From positions 1-43,599 of the forward strand of contig JAGYHQ010000010.1 in assembly GCA_018456245.1 (NCBI GenBank): 43,599 nt of DNA, written 5' to 3'. The position numbers were made by a program, and so were the translations under genes. The stretch comes from Tenacibaculum sp. (GTDB taxonomy: Bacteria; Bacteroidota; Bacteroidia; Flavobacteriales; Flavobacteriaceae). This document shows, one piece after another, positions 26,908 through 34,773 of the stretch (the stretch's first letter is position 1; each line of letters opens with the position of its first letter). The notes under the pieces were generated by a model. That model saw nothing but the letters and a program-made list of their open reading frames with translations, did not search any database and had not been told where the DNA came from.

Positions 26908-28254
26908 TTAAAAACCAAAATGCGTAATGATTTCTCTTATATAAAAAGCTATTTTTCCCATTGAAAACTTTAGTATAAATAATACAGATAATACGTACAT
27001 CATAACAGAAACCGATTTAAATTTACCTGTTATTACTTTTAAGATAACATAAGATAATAACCCAAAAATAATTCCATCGGCAATACTATAAGTTAAAGGC
27101 ATTAAAATAATGGTTAAAAATGCAGGAATTGCTTCTGTAAAATCTTCTAAATTAATTTTCTTTATTGGTGACATCATAAATAAACCTACAATTACCAGTA
27201 CAGGCGACAATGCAGATGCAGGTATCATTAAAAATATTGGAGCAAAAATTAATGCTAATCCAAATAACATTGCTGTTGTAAAAGCAGTTAAACCTGTTCT
27301 TCCACCTTCTGCAACACCTGATGCACTTTCAACAAAAGTGGTTACTGTACTTGTTCCTAAAATTGCTCCGAAAAAAGTTCCTATAGCATCAGCAAAAAAA
27401 GCTTGTTTTATTCTTGGAATATTTCCTTTTTCATCAATCATTTCAGCCTTTGTTGAAACTCCTATTAAAGTACCCATTGTATCAAACATATCAACAAATA
27501 AAAATGTAAATAATACTATAAGCATATCAACAGTTAAAATTTTATCCCATTCAAACTTAAAAAATATAGGGTCTAATGAAGGTGGAATACTTAAAAAATT
27601 AGTATCTGGTAATTTAGTTAATCCTAAAGGAATACCTATAATTGTTGAAATTAATATTCCAATAAATAATGCTCCTTTTACATTAAAAGTTAATAATAGT
27701 CCTGTAATAACTATTCCTAAAAATGCTAAAAGAACACTTGGTTGAGTCATAGTTCCTAAAGTAACTAATGTAGCTTCACTACTTACTACAATTCCTGAAT
27801 TTTTAAATCCGATAAAAGCAATAAATAACCCAATACCTACAGAAATAGAATGCTTTATGTTATCAGGAATAGCATTTACAATCATTTCACGAATATTAAA
27901 AGCTGTTAATAAAAGGAAAACAATTCCTTCTAAAAATACAGCAGTTAATGCAAACTGCCACGAATAGCCCATTGTTAAAACAACTGTATAAGCAAAAAAA
28001 GCATTAAGCCCCATACCTGGTGCCAAGGCAAAAGGTAAACGAGCAACTATTGCCATAACTAAAGTACCTATAACAGCAGATATTGCAGTTGCTGTAAAAA
28101 CAGCTCCTTTATCCATACCAGCATCTCCCAAAATTGCAGGATTAATTGCCAAAATATATGCCATTGTCATAAAAGTAGTAATACCTGCTAATACTTCTGT
28201 TTTTATGTTATTATTTTTAGGATTAAACCCAAATAGTTTTTCTATTAGTTTCAT
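26908..28254 (-). CDS. NCS2 family purine/nucleobase permease (AzgA/PbuG type)
   Basis: The 448-residue integral membrane protein is of the AzgA/PbuG branch of NCS2 transporters. It has about 12-14 hydrophobic segments and the family signatures GITTFMTMAYILAINP near the N-terminus and LAPGMGLNAFFAY. A mid-protein FVDMFDTMGTLIGV and TSTVTTFVESASGVAEGGRT carry residues that line the substrate site. The branch imports adenine, guanine or hypoxanthine with protons. It follows the outer-membrane DUF5020 protein by 11 nt, so both membranes are served by one operon. Confidence 0.92.
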   Translation of the reverse strand: MKLIEKLFGFNPKNNNIKTEVLAGITTFMTMAYILAINPAILGDAGMDKGAVFTATAISAVIGTLVMAIVARLPFALAPGMGLNAFFAYTVVLTMGYSWQFALTAVFLEGIVFLLLTAFNIREMIVNAIPDNIKHSISVGIGLFIAFIGFKNSGIVVSSEATLVTLGTMTQPSVLLAFLGIVITGLLLTFNVKGALFIGILISTIIGIPLGLTKLPDTNFLSIPPSLDPIFFKFEWDKILTVDMLIVLFTFLFVDMFDTMGTLIGVSTKAEMIDEKGNIPRIKQAFFADAIGTFFGAILGTSTVTTFVESASGVAEGGRTGLTAFTTAMLFGLALIFAPIFLMIPASALSPVLVIVGLFMMSPIKKINLEDFTEAIPAFLTIILMPLTYSIADGIIFGLLSYVILKVITGKFKSVSVMMYVLSVLFILKFSMGKIAFYIREIITHFGF

Positions 28255-28265
28255 TGTTTTTTAAT

Positions 28266-28961
28266 TTAAAATTGATATCTAGCCCCTATTGTTGGAAAAA
28301 TATGGAATCCTTTTTCTGTGGTTACAAAATTATTACTTAATTCTACCTCTCCTCCTACTGAAAATGATTTTGTTATATTATACCATAATTGTGGTTCTGT
28401 AAGAAATATAAATTTAGTTGTTTCATTTTCAAAAATACTATCTTGTCGCCAAAAATCCATAAAACCTCTAAAAGTTAATTTTTTATTGAAAAAATGAATA
28501 TACCAAACCCCTGTTAATTGAAAACTATCATTACGCTTATCAACTATATATTTATACATTGCTTTTAATGTAAAACCTTTTGAATAATCAGGTGAATTCC
28601 AAGAATAATCAATACCTGTTAATATTGCTTCGTTTATTCTAAATCCGAAATTATTATTTCCTCTACCAAGCCCCCCATTAAACTCTAAATGAAGCCCTAA
28701 TGGAAAAGATTTATGTTTAAAAACTCTTGCTATTTCAAAGTATGCTAAATTAATTCCTGCAGGAGTTTCTTCATTTATTGCTTTAATTCCATAATTCATA
28801 TCAATAAAAAAGAATGTATTTCCTAATTTATCGGGTCTAAACATTTCAATTGTAGATGTTAATATTTCTCTCCCTTTTTTCATATCATAATGGAGTTGAA
28901 TTTCTTGTGAAAAAGAGTTCATTACAATGATTAACATTAGAGTAGATAAGATTTTTTTCAT
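28266..28961 (-). CDS. DUF5020 outer-membrane (Tsx-like) protein
   Basis: A 231-residue protein with a Sec signal (cleaved near SFS-QE) and beta-strand-rich sequence ending GARYQF, with a terminal Phe as in outer-membrane barrels. It matches DUF5020, whose members resemble the nucleoside-specific channel Tsx. FFFIDMNYG and NLAYFEIAR are typical segments. It is first in a two-gene unit with the NCS2 permease, which supports a role in passing nucleobases or nucleosides across the outer membrane. This link is inference from context. Confidence 0.78.
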   Translation of the reverse strand: MKKILSTLMLIIVMNSFSQEIQLHYDMKKGREILTSTIEMFRPDKLGNTFFFIDMNYGIKAINEETPAGINLAYFEIARVFKHKSFPLGLHLEFNGGLGRGNNNFGFRINEAILTGIDYSWNSPDYSKGFTLKAMYKYIVDKRNDSFQLTGVWYIHFFNKKLTFRGFMDFWRQDSIFENETTKFIFLTEPQLWYNITKSFSVGGEVELSNNFVTTEKGFHIFPTIGARYQF

Positions 28962-28998
28962 TTTAATTTAATTTTGATATTTATTGATTTTACTTAAT

Positions 28999-29036
28999 AA
29001 AAAAAGGCACTAATTTTTAGTTAGCGCCTTTTTTTT
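28999..29036 (-). terminator. Intrinsic terminator upstream of the DUF5020 gene
   Basis: GGCACTAA (29006-29013) pairs with TTAGCGCC (29021-29028), flanked by A7 and T8. The one irregular position is G-U on the minus-strand RNA, so it works in the minus direction. It would end a transcript that comes from the 29-kb gap. Confidence 0.7.
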
Positions 29037-29114
29037 GATATTACAAGAGTTTAATTCTTTAATATTTGTTTTTTTTATTAAATTTAATACAAACGATTGC
29101 CTTTGCCTTTTCAT
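29010..29114 (-). CDS. Very short ORF (34 codons), possible leader-like peptide
   Basis: An ATG frame between two minus-strand terminators encodes a basic 34-residue peptide. Its middle, LNLIKKTNIKELNS, resembles the leaders of Bacteroidota class I lanthipeptide precursors (LNLxKKTIxxLN). A single Cys follows it. No double-Gly cleavage site or Cys-rich core follows, and no maturation genes are near. The stop lies inside the terminator hairpin. It may be a chance ORF. Confidence 0.18.
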   Translation of the reverse strand: MKRQRQSFVLNLIKKTNIKELNSCNIKKKALTKN

Positions 29115-29135
29115 TTTATTATTTATTTATGAAAC

Positions 29136-29169
29136 AAAAAAACGCTAAAATTTTACATTTTAGCGTTTT
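29136..29169 (-). terminator. Perfect 12-bp terminator hairpin after recQ
   Basis: The arms at 29139-29150 and 29158-29169 are perfectly complementary around a 7-nt loop, with a U7 run in the minus direction. It ends recQ transcripts or a small RNA starting inside the gap. Confidence 0.75.
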
Positions 29170-29270
29170 AGTTCTTTATATCCACATTTATTCCCGTGTG
29201 CTTACTCCTAAATTTATTAGGACAATTGCCTACAAAAAATAAACTATTTACCAACATTTTCTAATTTTGA
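29137..29270 (-). ncRNA. Candidate small RNA in the recQ-DUF5020 gap
   Basis: A full -7 box TATATTTG (29276-29283, minus) lies between the recQ stop and the 12-bp terminator. A transcript from about 29270 would be some 130 nt, could form a TCCTAA/TTAGGA hairpin near 29205-29222 and would end in a good terminator. It has no ORF of note. I do not recognise it as a known RNA family; it could equally be a 3' tail of recQ mRNA. Confidence 0.28.
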
Positions 29271-29275
29271 AAAGA

Positions 29276-29283
29276 CAAATATA
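29276..29283 (-). promoter_or_regulatory. -7 box (TATATTTG) inside the recQ-DUF5020 gap
   Basis: A full minus-strand match to TAnnTTTG located 53 nt after the recQ stop. No clear -33 TTTG is seen at the usual distance. Confidence 0.35.
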
Positions 29284-29335
29284 TAAATGTTTTTTGAAAT
29301 AAAAATTATTTTTTGAAATAAATTAAATTTTATAA

Positions 29336-31528
29336 TTAATTAGCAACTTCACTTGTAAATTTTATACGTATTAAACGTAATTCTTCTTCTTCATAATCTC
29401 CTCCAAATTCTTCCAATGCTTCTTGTATTCCATCACTTTCTGATTCCATGAAGTAATCATAAATTTCCTCTTGTTGGTCTTCATCTAATAAATCATCAAT
29501 AGCATAACTAATGTTTAACTTTGTACCAGAATACACAATAGCCTCCATTTCCTTAATTAATTCAGCCATTTCTAAACCTTTTGATTTTGCAATGTCTTCT
29601 AAAGGTAATTTTCTATCTGTATTTTGAATTATATACAGTTTTAAACCAGAATTAACCCCTGTACTTTTTACAATTAAATCATCTGGGCGAATAATATCAT
29701 TTTCCTCTACGTAATCACTAATTAATTTAACAAACTCTTTTCCGTATTTATTTGCTTTACCCTCACCTACTCCATGAACTTTAGAAAGTTCATCTAATGT
29801 TATAGGATATTTTAAAGCCATATCATCAAGTGAAGGGTCTTGAAAAACAGCAAAAGGCGGAACTCCCTGCTTTTTACCTACCTTTTTACGTAATTCTTTC
29901 AGCATTGAAATTAAATTTTCATCTACACCACCTGCTGATTTTGTATTGGTTATTATTGTTCCGTCATCATCAGTATCAAAAATATGGTCTTCTGTCATCA
30001 TAAATGAGGTCGGGTTTTTTATAAAACCTTTCCCTTTATCTGTTAATTTAATAACCCCATATTGTTCAATTTCTTTAGAAATAAGATTTACTACTAATAT
30101 TTGACGAATAAGAGCCATCCAATAATGAGGACTTTTATCTTTACCTGCTCCAAAAAGTTTTTGTTCTTTTGTTTTGTGTGATTTTAACAAGGCATTCTCT
30201 TTACCCACAATGGTATTTATTACCTCTTTAGCCTTGTACATTTCATTAGTATCTCTTATTACCGACAATAACATAACCACATCATCTTTAGCTTCATGCT
30301 TTTTCTTTGGGTTACGAGTATTATCATCCATATCAGCTCCTTCTCCGTTTATCTCGTCAAATTCTTCTCCAAAATAATGTAGTAAATATTTACGCCTGTT
30401 CATAGATGTTTCAGCATACCCCACAACATCTTGTAATAAAGCGTAGCCTATTTCTTGTTCAGCTACAGGCTTATTTGTCATAAACTTTTCAAGTTTTTCA
30501 ATATCTTTATAAGAATAGAAAGTTAAACAATGACCTTCTCCTCCATCACGTCCTGCGCGCCCTGTTTCTTGATAATAACTTTCTAAACTTTTAGGTATAT
30601 CATGATGAATTACAAACCTAACATCAGGCTTGTCAATCCCCATACCAAAAGCTATAGTTGCCACAACAACATCACAATCTTCCATTAAAAACATATCTTG
30701 ATGTTTTACCCGTGTTTTTGCATCTAATCCTGCGTGATATGGTACTGCACTAATTCCGTTTACTTGTAATATTTGAGCAATTTCTTCTACTTTTTTTCTG
30801 CTTAAACAGTAAATAATTCCTGATTTACCTCTATTTTTATTTATAAACCTAATAATATCTTTTTCTACATCTTTTGTTTTTGGAACTACTTCATAGAATA
30901 AATTAGGGCGGTTAAAAGATGCTTTAAATACATTCGCCTTGCTCATTCCTAATGTTTTTAAAATATCTTCCTGTACCTTTTCAGTAGCTGTTGCTGTTAA
31001 ACCAATAACAGGAACATTATCTATCTGTTTTATAATATCTTTAAGATTTCTGTATTCTGGCCTAAAATCATGCCCCCATTCAGAAATACAGTGAGCTTCA
31101 TCAATAGCCACAAAAGATATGTTTTGATCTCTTAAAAACTCAACATATTCTTCCTTTATAAGTGATTCAGGGGCTACATACAACAATTTAGTTACTCCAC
31201 TAACAATATCTTCTTTTACTTGATTTATTTCTGTTTTATTTAGTGATGAATTTAATACGTGAGCAATTCCAAAATCTTCAGAAATTCCTCTAATGGCATC
31301 TACTTGGTTTTTCATTAAAGCAATTAAAGGGGATACAACAATAGCTGTTCCTTCTAACATTAAAGCAGGAAGTTGATAACATAACGATTTTCCTCCTCCT
31401 GTTGGCATAATTACAAAAGTATCTTTTTTATTTAAAATACTTTTAATTACATCTTCTTGTAAACCTTTAAATTGATTAAATCCAAAAAACTTCTTTAATG
31501 CACTATGTAAGTCCATTTCTTTACTCAT
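29336..31528 (-). CDS. recQ: ATP-dependent DNA helicase RecQ
   Basis: The 730-residue helicase acts in recombination and fork repair. Helicase motifs are intact: Walker A MPTGGGKSLCYQLPAL, the DEAH box (IDEAHCISEWGHDFR), GLTATAT and YYQETGRAGRDG. An RQC winged-helix region and an HRDC domain (near DELSKVHGVGEGKANKYG) follow. The RecQ zinc-binding cysteines are missing: where E. coli has a Cys before RRxxLLxYF and a CGNCDIC-like knot, this protein has MNRRKYLLHYF and INGEGADMDDN. I start at the ATG at 31528, since the longer frame begins at TTG 31537. Confidence 0.95.
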   Translation of the reverse strand: MSKEMDLHSALKKFFGFNQFKGLQEDVIKSILNKKDTFVIMPTGGGKSLCYQLPALMLEGTAIVVSPLIALMKNQVDAIRGISEDFGIAHVLNSSLNKTEINQVKEDIVSGVTKLLYVAPESLIKEEYVEFLRDQNISFVAIDEAHCISEWGHDFRPEYRNLKDIIKQIDNVPVIGLTATATEKVQEDILKTLGMSKANVFKASFNRPNLFYEVVPKTKDVEKDIIRFINKNRGKSGIIYCLSRKKVEEIAQILQVNGISAVPYHAGLDAKTRVKHQDMFLMEDCDVVVATIAFGMGIDKPDVRFVIHHDIPKSLESYYQETGRAGRDGGEGHCLTFYSYKDIEKLEKFMTNKPVAEQEIGYALLQDVVGYAETSMNRRKYLLHYFGEEFDEINGEGADMDDNTRNPKKKHEAKDDVVMLLSVIRDTNEMYKAKEVINTIVGKENALLKSHKTKEQKLFGAGKDKSPHYWMALIRQILVVNLISKEIEQYGVIKLTDKGKGFIKNPTSFMMTEDHIFDTDDDGTIITNTKSAGGVDENLISMLKELRKKVGKKQGVPPFAVFQDPSLDDMALKYPITLDELSKVHGVGEGKANKYGKEFVKLISDYVEENDIIRPDDLIVKSTGVNSGLKLYIIQNTDRKLPLEDIAKSKGLEMAELIKEMEAIVYSGTKLNISYAIDDLLDEDQQEEIYDYFMESESDGIQEALEEFGGDYEEEELRLIRIKFTSEVAN

Positions 31529-31563
31529 ATCACTCAATATTTAAATCAGTTAACTAAGTTACA

Positions 31564-31595
31564 AAAAAAATATAAGAACTAGCTTATATTTTTTT
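31564..31595 (-). terminator. Terminator after the antiporter gene
   Basis: The arms at 31564-31576 and 31583-31595 (TATAAG/CTTATA extended by A and T runs) form a 13-bp stem with a 6-nt loop. A second inverted repeat, TACCCTT/AAGGGTA (31614-31639), lies between it and the antiporter stop. Confidence 0.65.
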
Positions 31596-31647
31596 GTTTT
31601 TATGAAATATTATTACCCTTTAATAGATTAATAAGGGTATATTATAA

Positions 31648-33486
31648 TTAATTATTGTTAAATTCAAGCTCTATTTTTTTTCCTAGATACATTAATTTAT
31701 GTCCTGCTTCTACATTAATTTCTGAATAAAGAGGTATAGTATAAATTTTACCATTATTATCTTTTACAAAAACAGGAATTGAATGTACTTCTTTGTTTAA
31801 TAAGCTAATAATATCTGAGTAGTGTTCATGAGATTTAAGTTCTATTTCATTTACTTCAGGGTAATCTCTCACAACTTCACTTAAATTAATAAAATCATCA
31901 GTATAAGAAAGCAAACTTTTTTCTGGATTATCTCCTAATTCTTTCATTTCATCAGATGAAATTAACCTAAAAGCTCCTTTATTCCCAAAATTATCAGAAA
32001 ATTTATTTAATGCATATTTATTAACTGTTGAACTTCCTGTTAAAGCCATTAAATAAGCTATATCATTAAATTCAATATTTTCTGATAAATCACTTTCATA
32101 AATATTAACTCCAAAAGCTTCTAAACCAAATTTTTTAGCTTTATTAACATGATCTGGGTTACTATCTATAAGTACAACATGTCTGTTTTTTTGTTTTAAA
32201 TAAGATGCTATTAATATTGATACTTTTGAGGCACCTACAATTAAAATACCGTCTGATGTTTTTAAAAACACTCCTATTATTTTAGCAAATGCCCTAGCAG
32301 TAGTAGCGTTTAATACCACTGTGCCCAAAACAATCATAAATACTAACGGAGTAATATATTCAGCCCCTGGTTCTTTAAGCATTATTAATTTTAACCCAAA
32401 TAACGAAGCAATACCTGCTGCAACAATTCCACGAGGACCAACCCAACTTATAAACAATTTTTCATTGGTAGTAAGCGTGGAATTAGTGGTACTCAAAAAT
32501 ACCGATAATGGTCTTAAAATAAATACAACAACTACAAAAAGTAATATTGTTTTCCAATTATATAAAAGCATTAAATCACTAATATTAATATTTGCTGATA
32601 ATAAGATAAATAGCAATGAAATTAATAATAAACTTAATGATTCTTTAAAATGTAAGATTTCTTTAATTTCTTTAACATCCATATTACCAAGCATAAGCCC
32701 CATAATAACTACTGATAATAATCCTGATTCATGTGCTAAAGCATCAGAAAGAACAAAAACAGCTAATACGATAGCTAATACCACTACGTTCATTAAATAA
32801 TGTGGTATTAATTTCCATTTTATTGAATAGAATAAAGTATAAGCCGAAGCTACACCAATGGTAGTACCGTAAAATACAATTTTACCAAATTCAATTAAGG
32901 CCTCTTTTGTAAAATTACCCCCTTCTCCTGCAATTATAAATTCAAACACCAATACAGCTACTAAAGCTCCTACAGGGTCAATTAAAATACCTTCCCATTT
33001 TAAAACAGCTGAAACATCTCTTTTTAACGGTATATTTCTTAAAATTGGAGCAATTACCGTAGGTCCTGTAACAATTATTAATCCTGCAAAAAGGAAAGAG
33101 ATAGACCAACTTAAATCAAAAATATAATGAGCAGAAACACCAGCTCCTACAAAAGTAACCAAACTACCTAAAGTAATTAACTTTAAAATAACAGGTCCTA
33201 CATTTAAGATTTCTTCCTTTTTTAAGGTTAATCCTCCTTCAAATAGAATAATACTAATTGCTAATGAAACGAGATTAAAAAGCCTCTCTCTTGGGAATAA
33301 CCCTCCATTATTATTACCATTCCATACGGGTTCTATCCATTTTGTTCCGTCTTCAGTGATTAAGGTAGAAATAGGTCCTACTAATAAACCTATTAATATT
33401 AACGGCAATATTGCTGGTATTTTAAGTCTCCACGCAACCCATTGTGCCAAAATACCTAATATTAATATACCTCCTAATTCTAACAT
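31648..33486 (-). CDS. CPA1-type Na+(K+)/H+ antiporter with TrkA-N domain
   Basis: The 612-residue product has about 12 TM segments of the NhaP/CPA1 antiporter fold (signatures LILFEGGLTLKKEEI, GTGPTV-like VTGPTVIAPIL, GILIDPVGALVAVLVFEF and WVGPRGIVAAGIASLF). A cytoplasmic Rossmann-type TrkA-N domain follows (ILIVGASKVSILIASYLKQ, about 415-433) and then a TrkA-C-like end. The Asp in the LIDPVGA segment is the usual ion-binding residue. It exchanges Na+ or K+ for H+ in the inner membrane; cation choice cannot be told. A -7 box precedes it. Confidence 0.88.
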   Translation of the reverse strand: MLELGGILILGILAQWVAWRLKIPAILPLILIGLLVGPISTLITEDGTKWIEPVWNGNNNGGLFPRERLFNLVSLAISIILFEGGLTLKKEEILNVGPVILKLITLGSLVTFVGAGVSAHYIFDLSWSISFLFAGLIIVTGPTVIAPILRNIPLKRDVSAVLKWEGILIDPVGALVAVLVFEFIIAGEGGNFTKEALIEFGKIVFYGTTIGVASAYTLFYSIKWKLIPHYLMNVVVLAIVLAVFVLSDALAHESGLLSVVIMGLMLGNMDVKEIKEILHFKESLSLLLISLLFILLSANINISDLMLLYNWKTILLFVVVVFILRPLSVFLSTTNSTLTTNEKLFISWVGPRGIVAAGIASLFGLKLIMLKEPGAEYITPLVFMIVLGTVVLNATTARAFAKIIGVFLKTSDGILIVGASKVSILIASYLKQKNRHVVLIDSNPDHVNKAKKFGLEAFGVNIYESDLSENIEFNDIAYLMALTGSSTVNKYALNKFSDNFGNKGAFRLISSDEMKELGDNPEKSLLSYTDDFINLSEVVRDYPEVNEIELKSHEHYSDIISLLNKEVHSIPVFVKDNNGKIYTIPLYSEINVEAGHKLMYLGKKIELEFNNN

Positions 33487-33516
33487 ATACTTTTACTTTT
33501 CTTAAATTAATTCACA

Positions 33517-33524
33517 CAAAAATA
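33517..33524 (-). promoter_or_regulatory. -7 box (TATTTTTG) for the antiporter gene
   Basis: A full minus-strand TAnnTTTG match 30 nt before the ATG at 33486. Confidence 0.45.
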
Positions 33525-33556
33525 ACATTTTTTTTAAATAACATGTTTTTTTATCA

Positions 33557-34768
33557 TTATTTATAAATAAGATACTTACTTCTAATCTTTTTAAAATTAT
33601 CTAAATCTTCTACCCAAGTCTTTCTAATTTCTTCTTCACTAACGCCGTTTATAATCTGTTTTTGTAATTTTTCTGTTCCTGATAATTTAGTGAAAAAAGA
33701 ATTAAAAAATTTAACTTTTACTTTAGATGATTGTACGTAAGTTCTTAACAGCCAATTTAATTTAATTTTAAACAAAGTTTTTGTTTTTCTTAAATCTTCA
33801 CCATAACATATTTTATTTTTGTGCTTAGGGTATTTTGCTCCTTCATTAGGTTTGGGCTTAAATGAAAAGCTAGTTTTTTCTAAATAAGGCGAACCATAAA
33901 TTTGAAATTGCATATCTGTTCCCCTACCAACCGATACATTTGTTCCTTCAAAAAAACACAAACTTGGGTATAAGTTTATTGATACTTTGTTAGGCAAATT
34001 AGGCGACGGTTTTATAGGTAAATCGTAGGGTGTGTTATGTGTATAATTTTGTAAAGGAATAACCGTTAAATCACAATTTACATTATTATTCAACCATTTT
34101 TCTCCATTTATCATTTTTCCATATTCCCCAATCGTCATTCCGTATACAACAGGCACAGGGTGCATTCCTACAAAGCTTTTGTGTTTCATTTCTAAAACAG
34201 GTCCGTCAATATAATGTGCATTTGGGTTAGGTCTATCCAAAATAATTACAGGAATATTATTTTCAGCACAAGCCTCCATAACATAATGTAATGTTGATAT
34301 ATAGGTATAAAAACGCACTCCAACATCCTGAATATCAAAAACAACAATATCAATTCCTTTTAATTGTTCTTTTTTAGGTTTTTTATTTTTTCCGTAAAGT
34401 GAAATTATCGGCAATCCTGTTTTTACATCTTTATTATCTTCTATAATTTCCCCCGCATCTGCCTTACCTCTAAATCCGTGTTCAGGGGCAAATACTTTTT
34501 TTACTTTTACTTTTAAAGACAATAAACTATCTACTAAATGCTCAAAACCACCATTTTTTTTAAGTATTACAGAAGTTTGATTTGCTACAATAGCAATATT
34601 TTTATCTTTTAATTTTGATAAGTACAAATTAGTTTGCTCTACTCCCACTTTTAACACCTTCTTTTCTTCTTTTTTCTTTGTATGTAATTGGCTACTACAA
34701 GAAGATGAACTAAAAATAATTAACAAAAACAATAATAAATATGTATTTTTGACGCTGTTTAAAATCAT
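33557..34768 (-). CDS. DUF1343 (NamZ-type, GH171) exo-muramidase-like lipoprotein
   Basis: The 403-residue protein has an SPII signal (IFSSSSCSSQ). The rest is DUF1343, the family in which NamZ was shown to be an exo-beta-N-acetylmuramidase (GH171) that releases MurNAc from muropeptides. Conserved segments include VANQTSV, FAPEHGFRGKADAGE, FDIQDVGVRFYTYISTLHYV, DRPNPN, PVVYGMTIGEY and FEGTNVSVGRGTD. Its substrate is likely peptidoglycan fragments in the periplasm. It is head-to-head with the FtsX-type permease, with only 5 nt between the starts, so its promoter must lie inside the other gene. Confidence 0.9.
   Translation of the reverse strand: MILNSVKNTYLLLFLLIIFSSSSCSSQLHTKKKEEKKVLKVGVEQTNLYLSKLKDKNIAIVANQTSVILKKNGGFEHLVDSLLSLKVKVKKVFAPEHGFRGKADAGEIIEDNKDVKTGLPIISLYGKNKKPKKEQLKGIDIVVFDIQDVGVRFYTYISTLHYVMEACAENNIPVIILDRPNPNAHYIDGPVLEMKHKSFVGMHPVPVVYGMTIGEYGKMINGEKWLNNNVNCDLTVIPLQNYTHNTPYDLPIKPSPNLPNKVSINLYPSLCFFEGTNVSVGRGTDMQFQIYGSPYLEKTSFSFKPKPNEGAKYPKHKNKICYGEDLRKTKTLFKIKLNWLLRTYVQSSKVKVKFFNSFFTKLSGTEKLQKQIINGVSEEEIRKTWVEDLDNFKKIRSKYLIYK
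34744..34751 (+). promoter_or_regulatory. -7 box (TATTTTTG) for the FtsX-type permease
   Basis: A full TAnnTTTG match 22 nt before the TTG start at 34774, lying inside the signal-peptide codons of the divergent DUF1343 gene. Confidence 0.45.
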
Positions 34769-34773
34769 AACAT

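Noticed and set aside
27110-27745. 211-codon plus-strand frame opposite the NCS2 gene
   Set aside because: An antisense shadow of a well-supported transporter; composition is a mirror of hydrophobic codons.
32321-32800. 159-codon plus-strand frame opposite the antiporter gene
   Set aside because: Antisense shadow with low-complexity Asn/Thr/Ile content.
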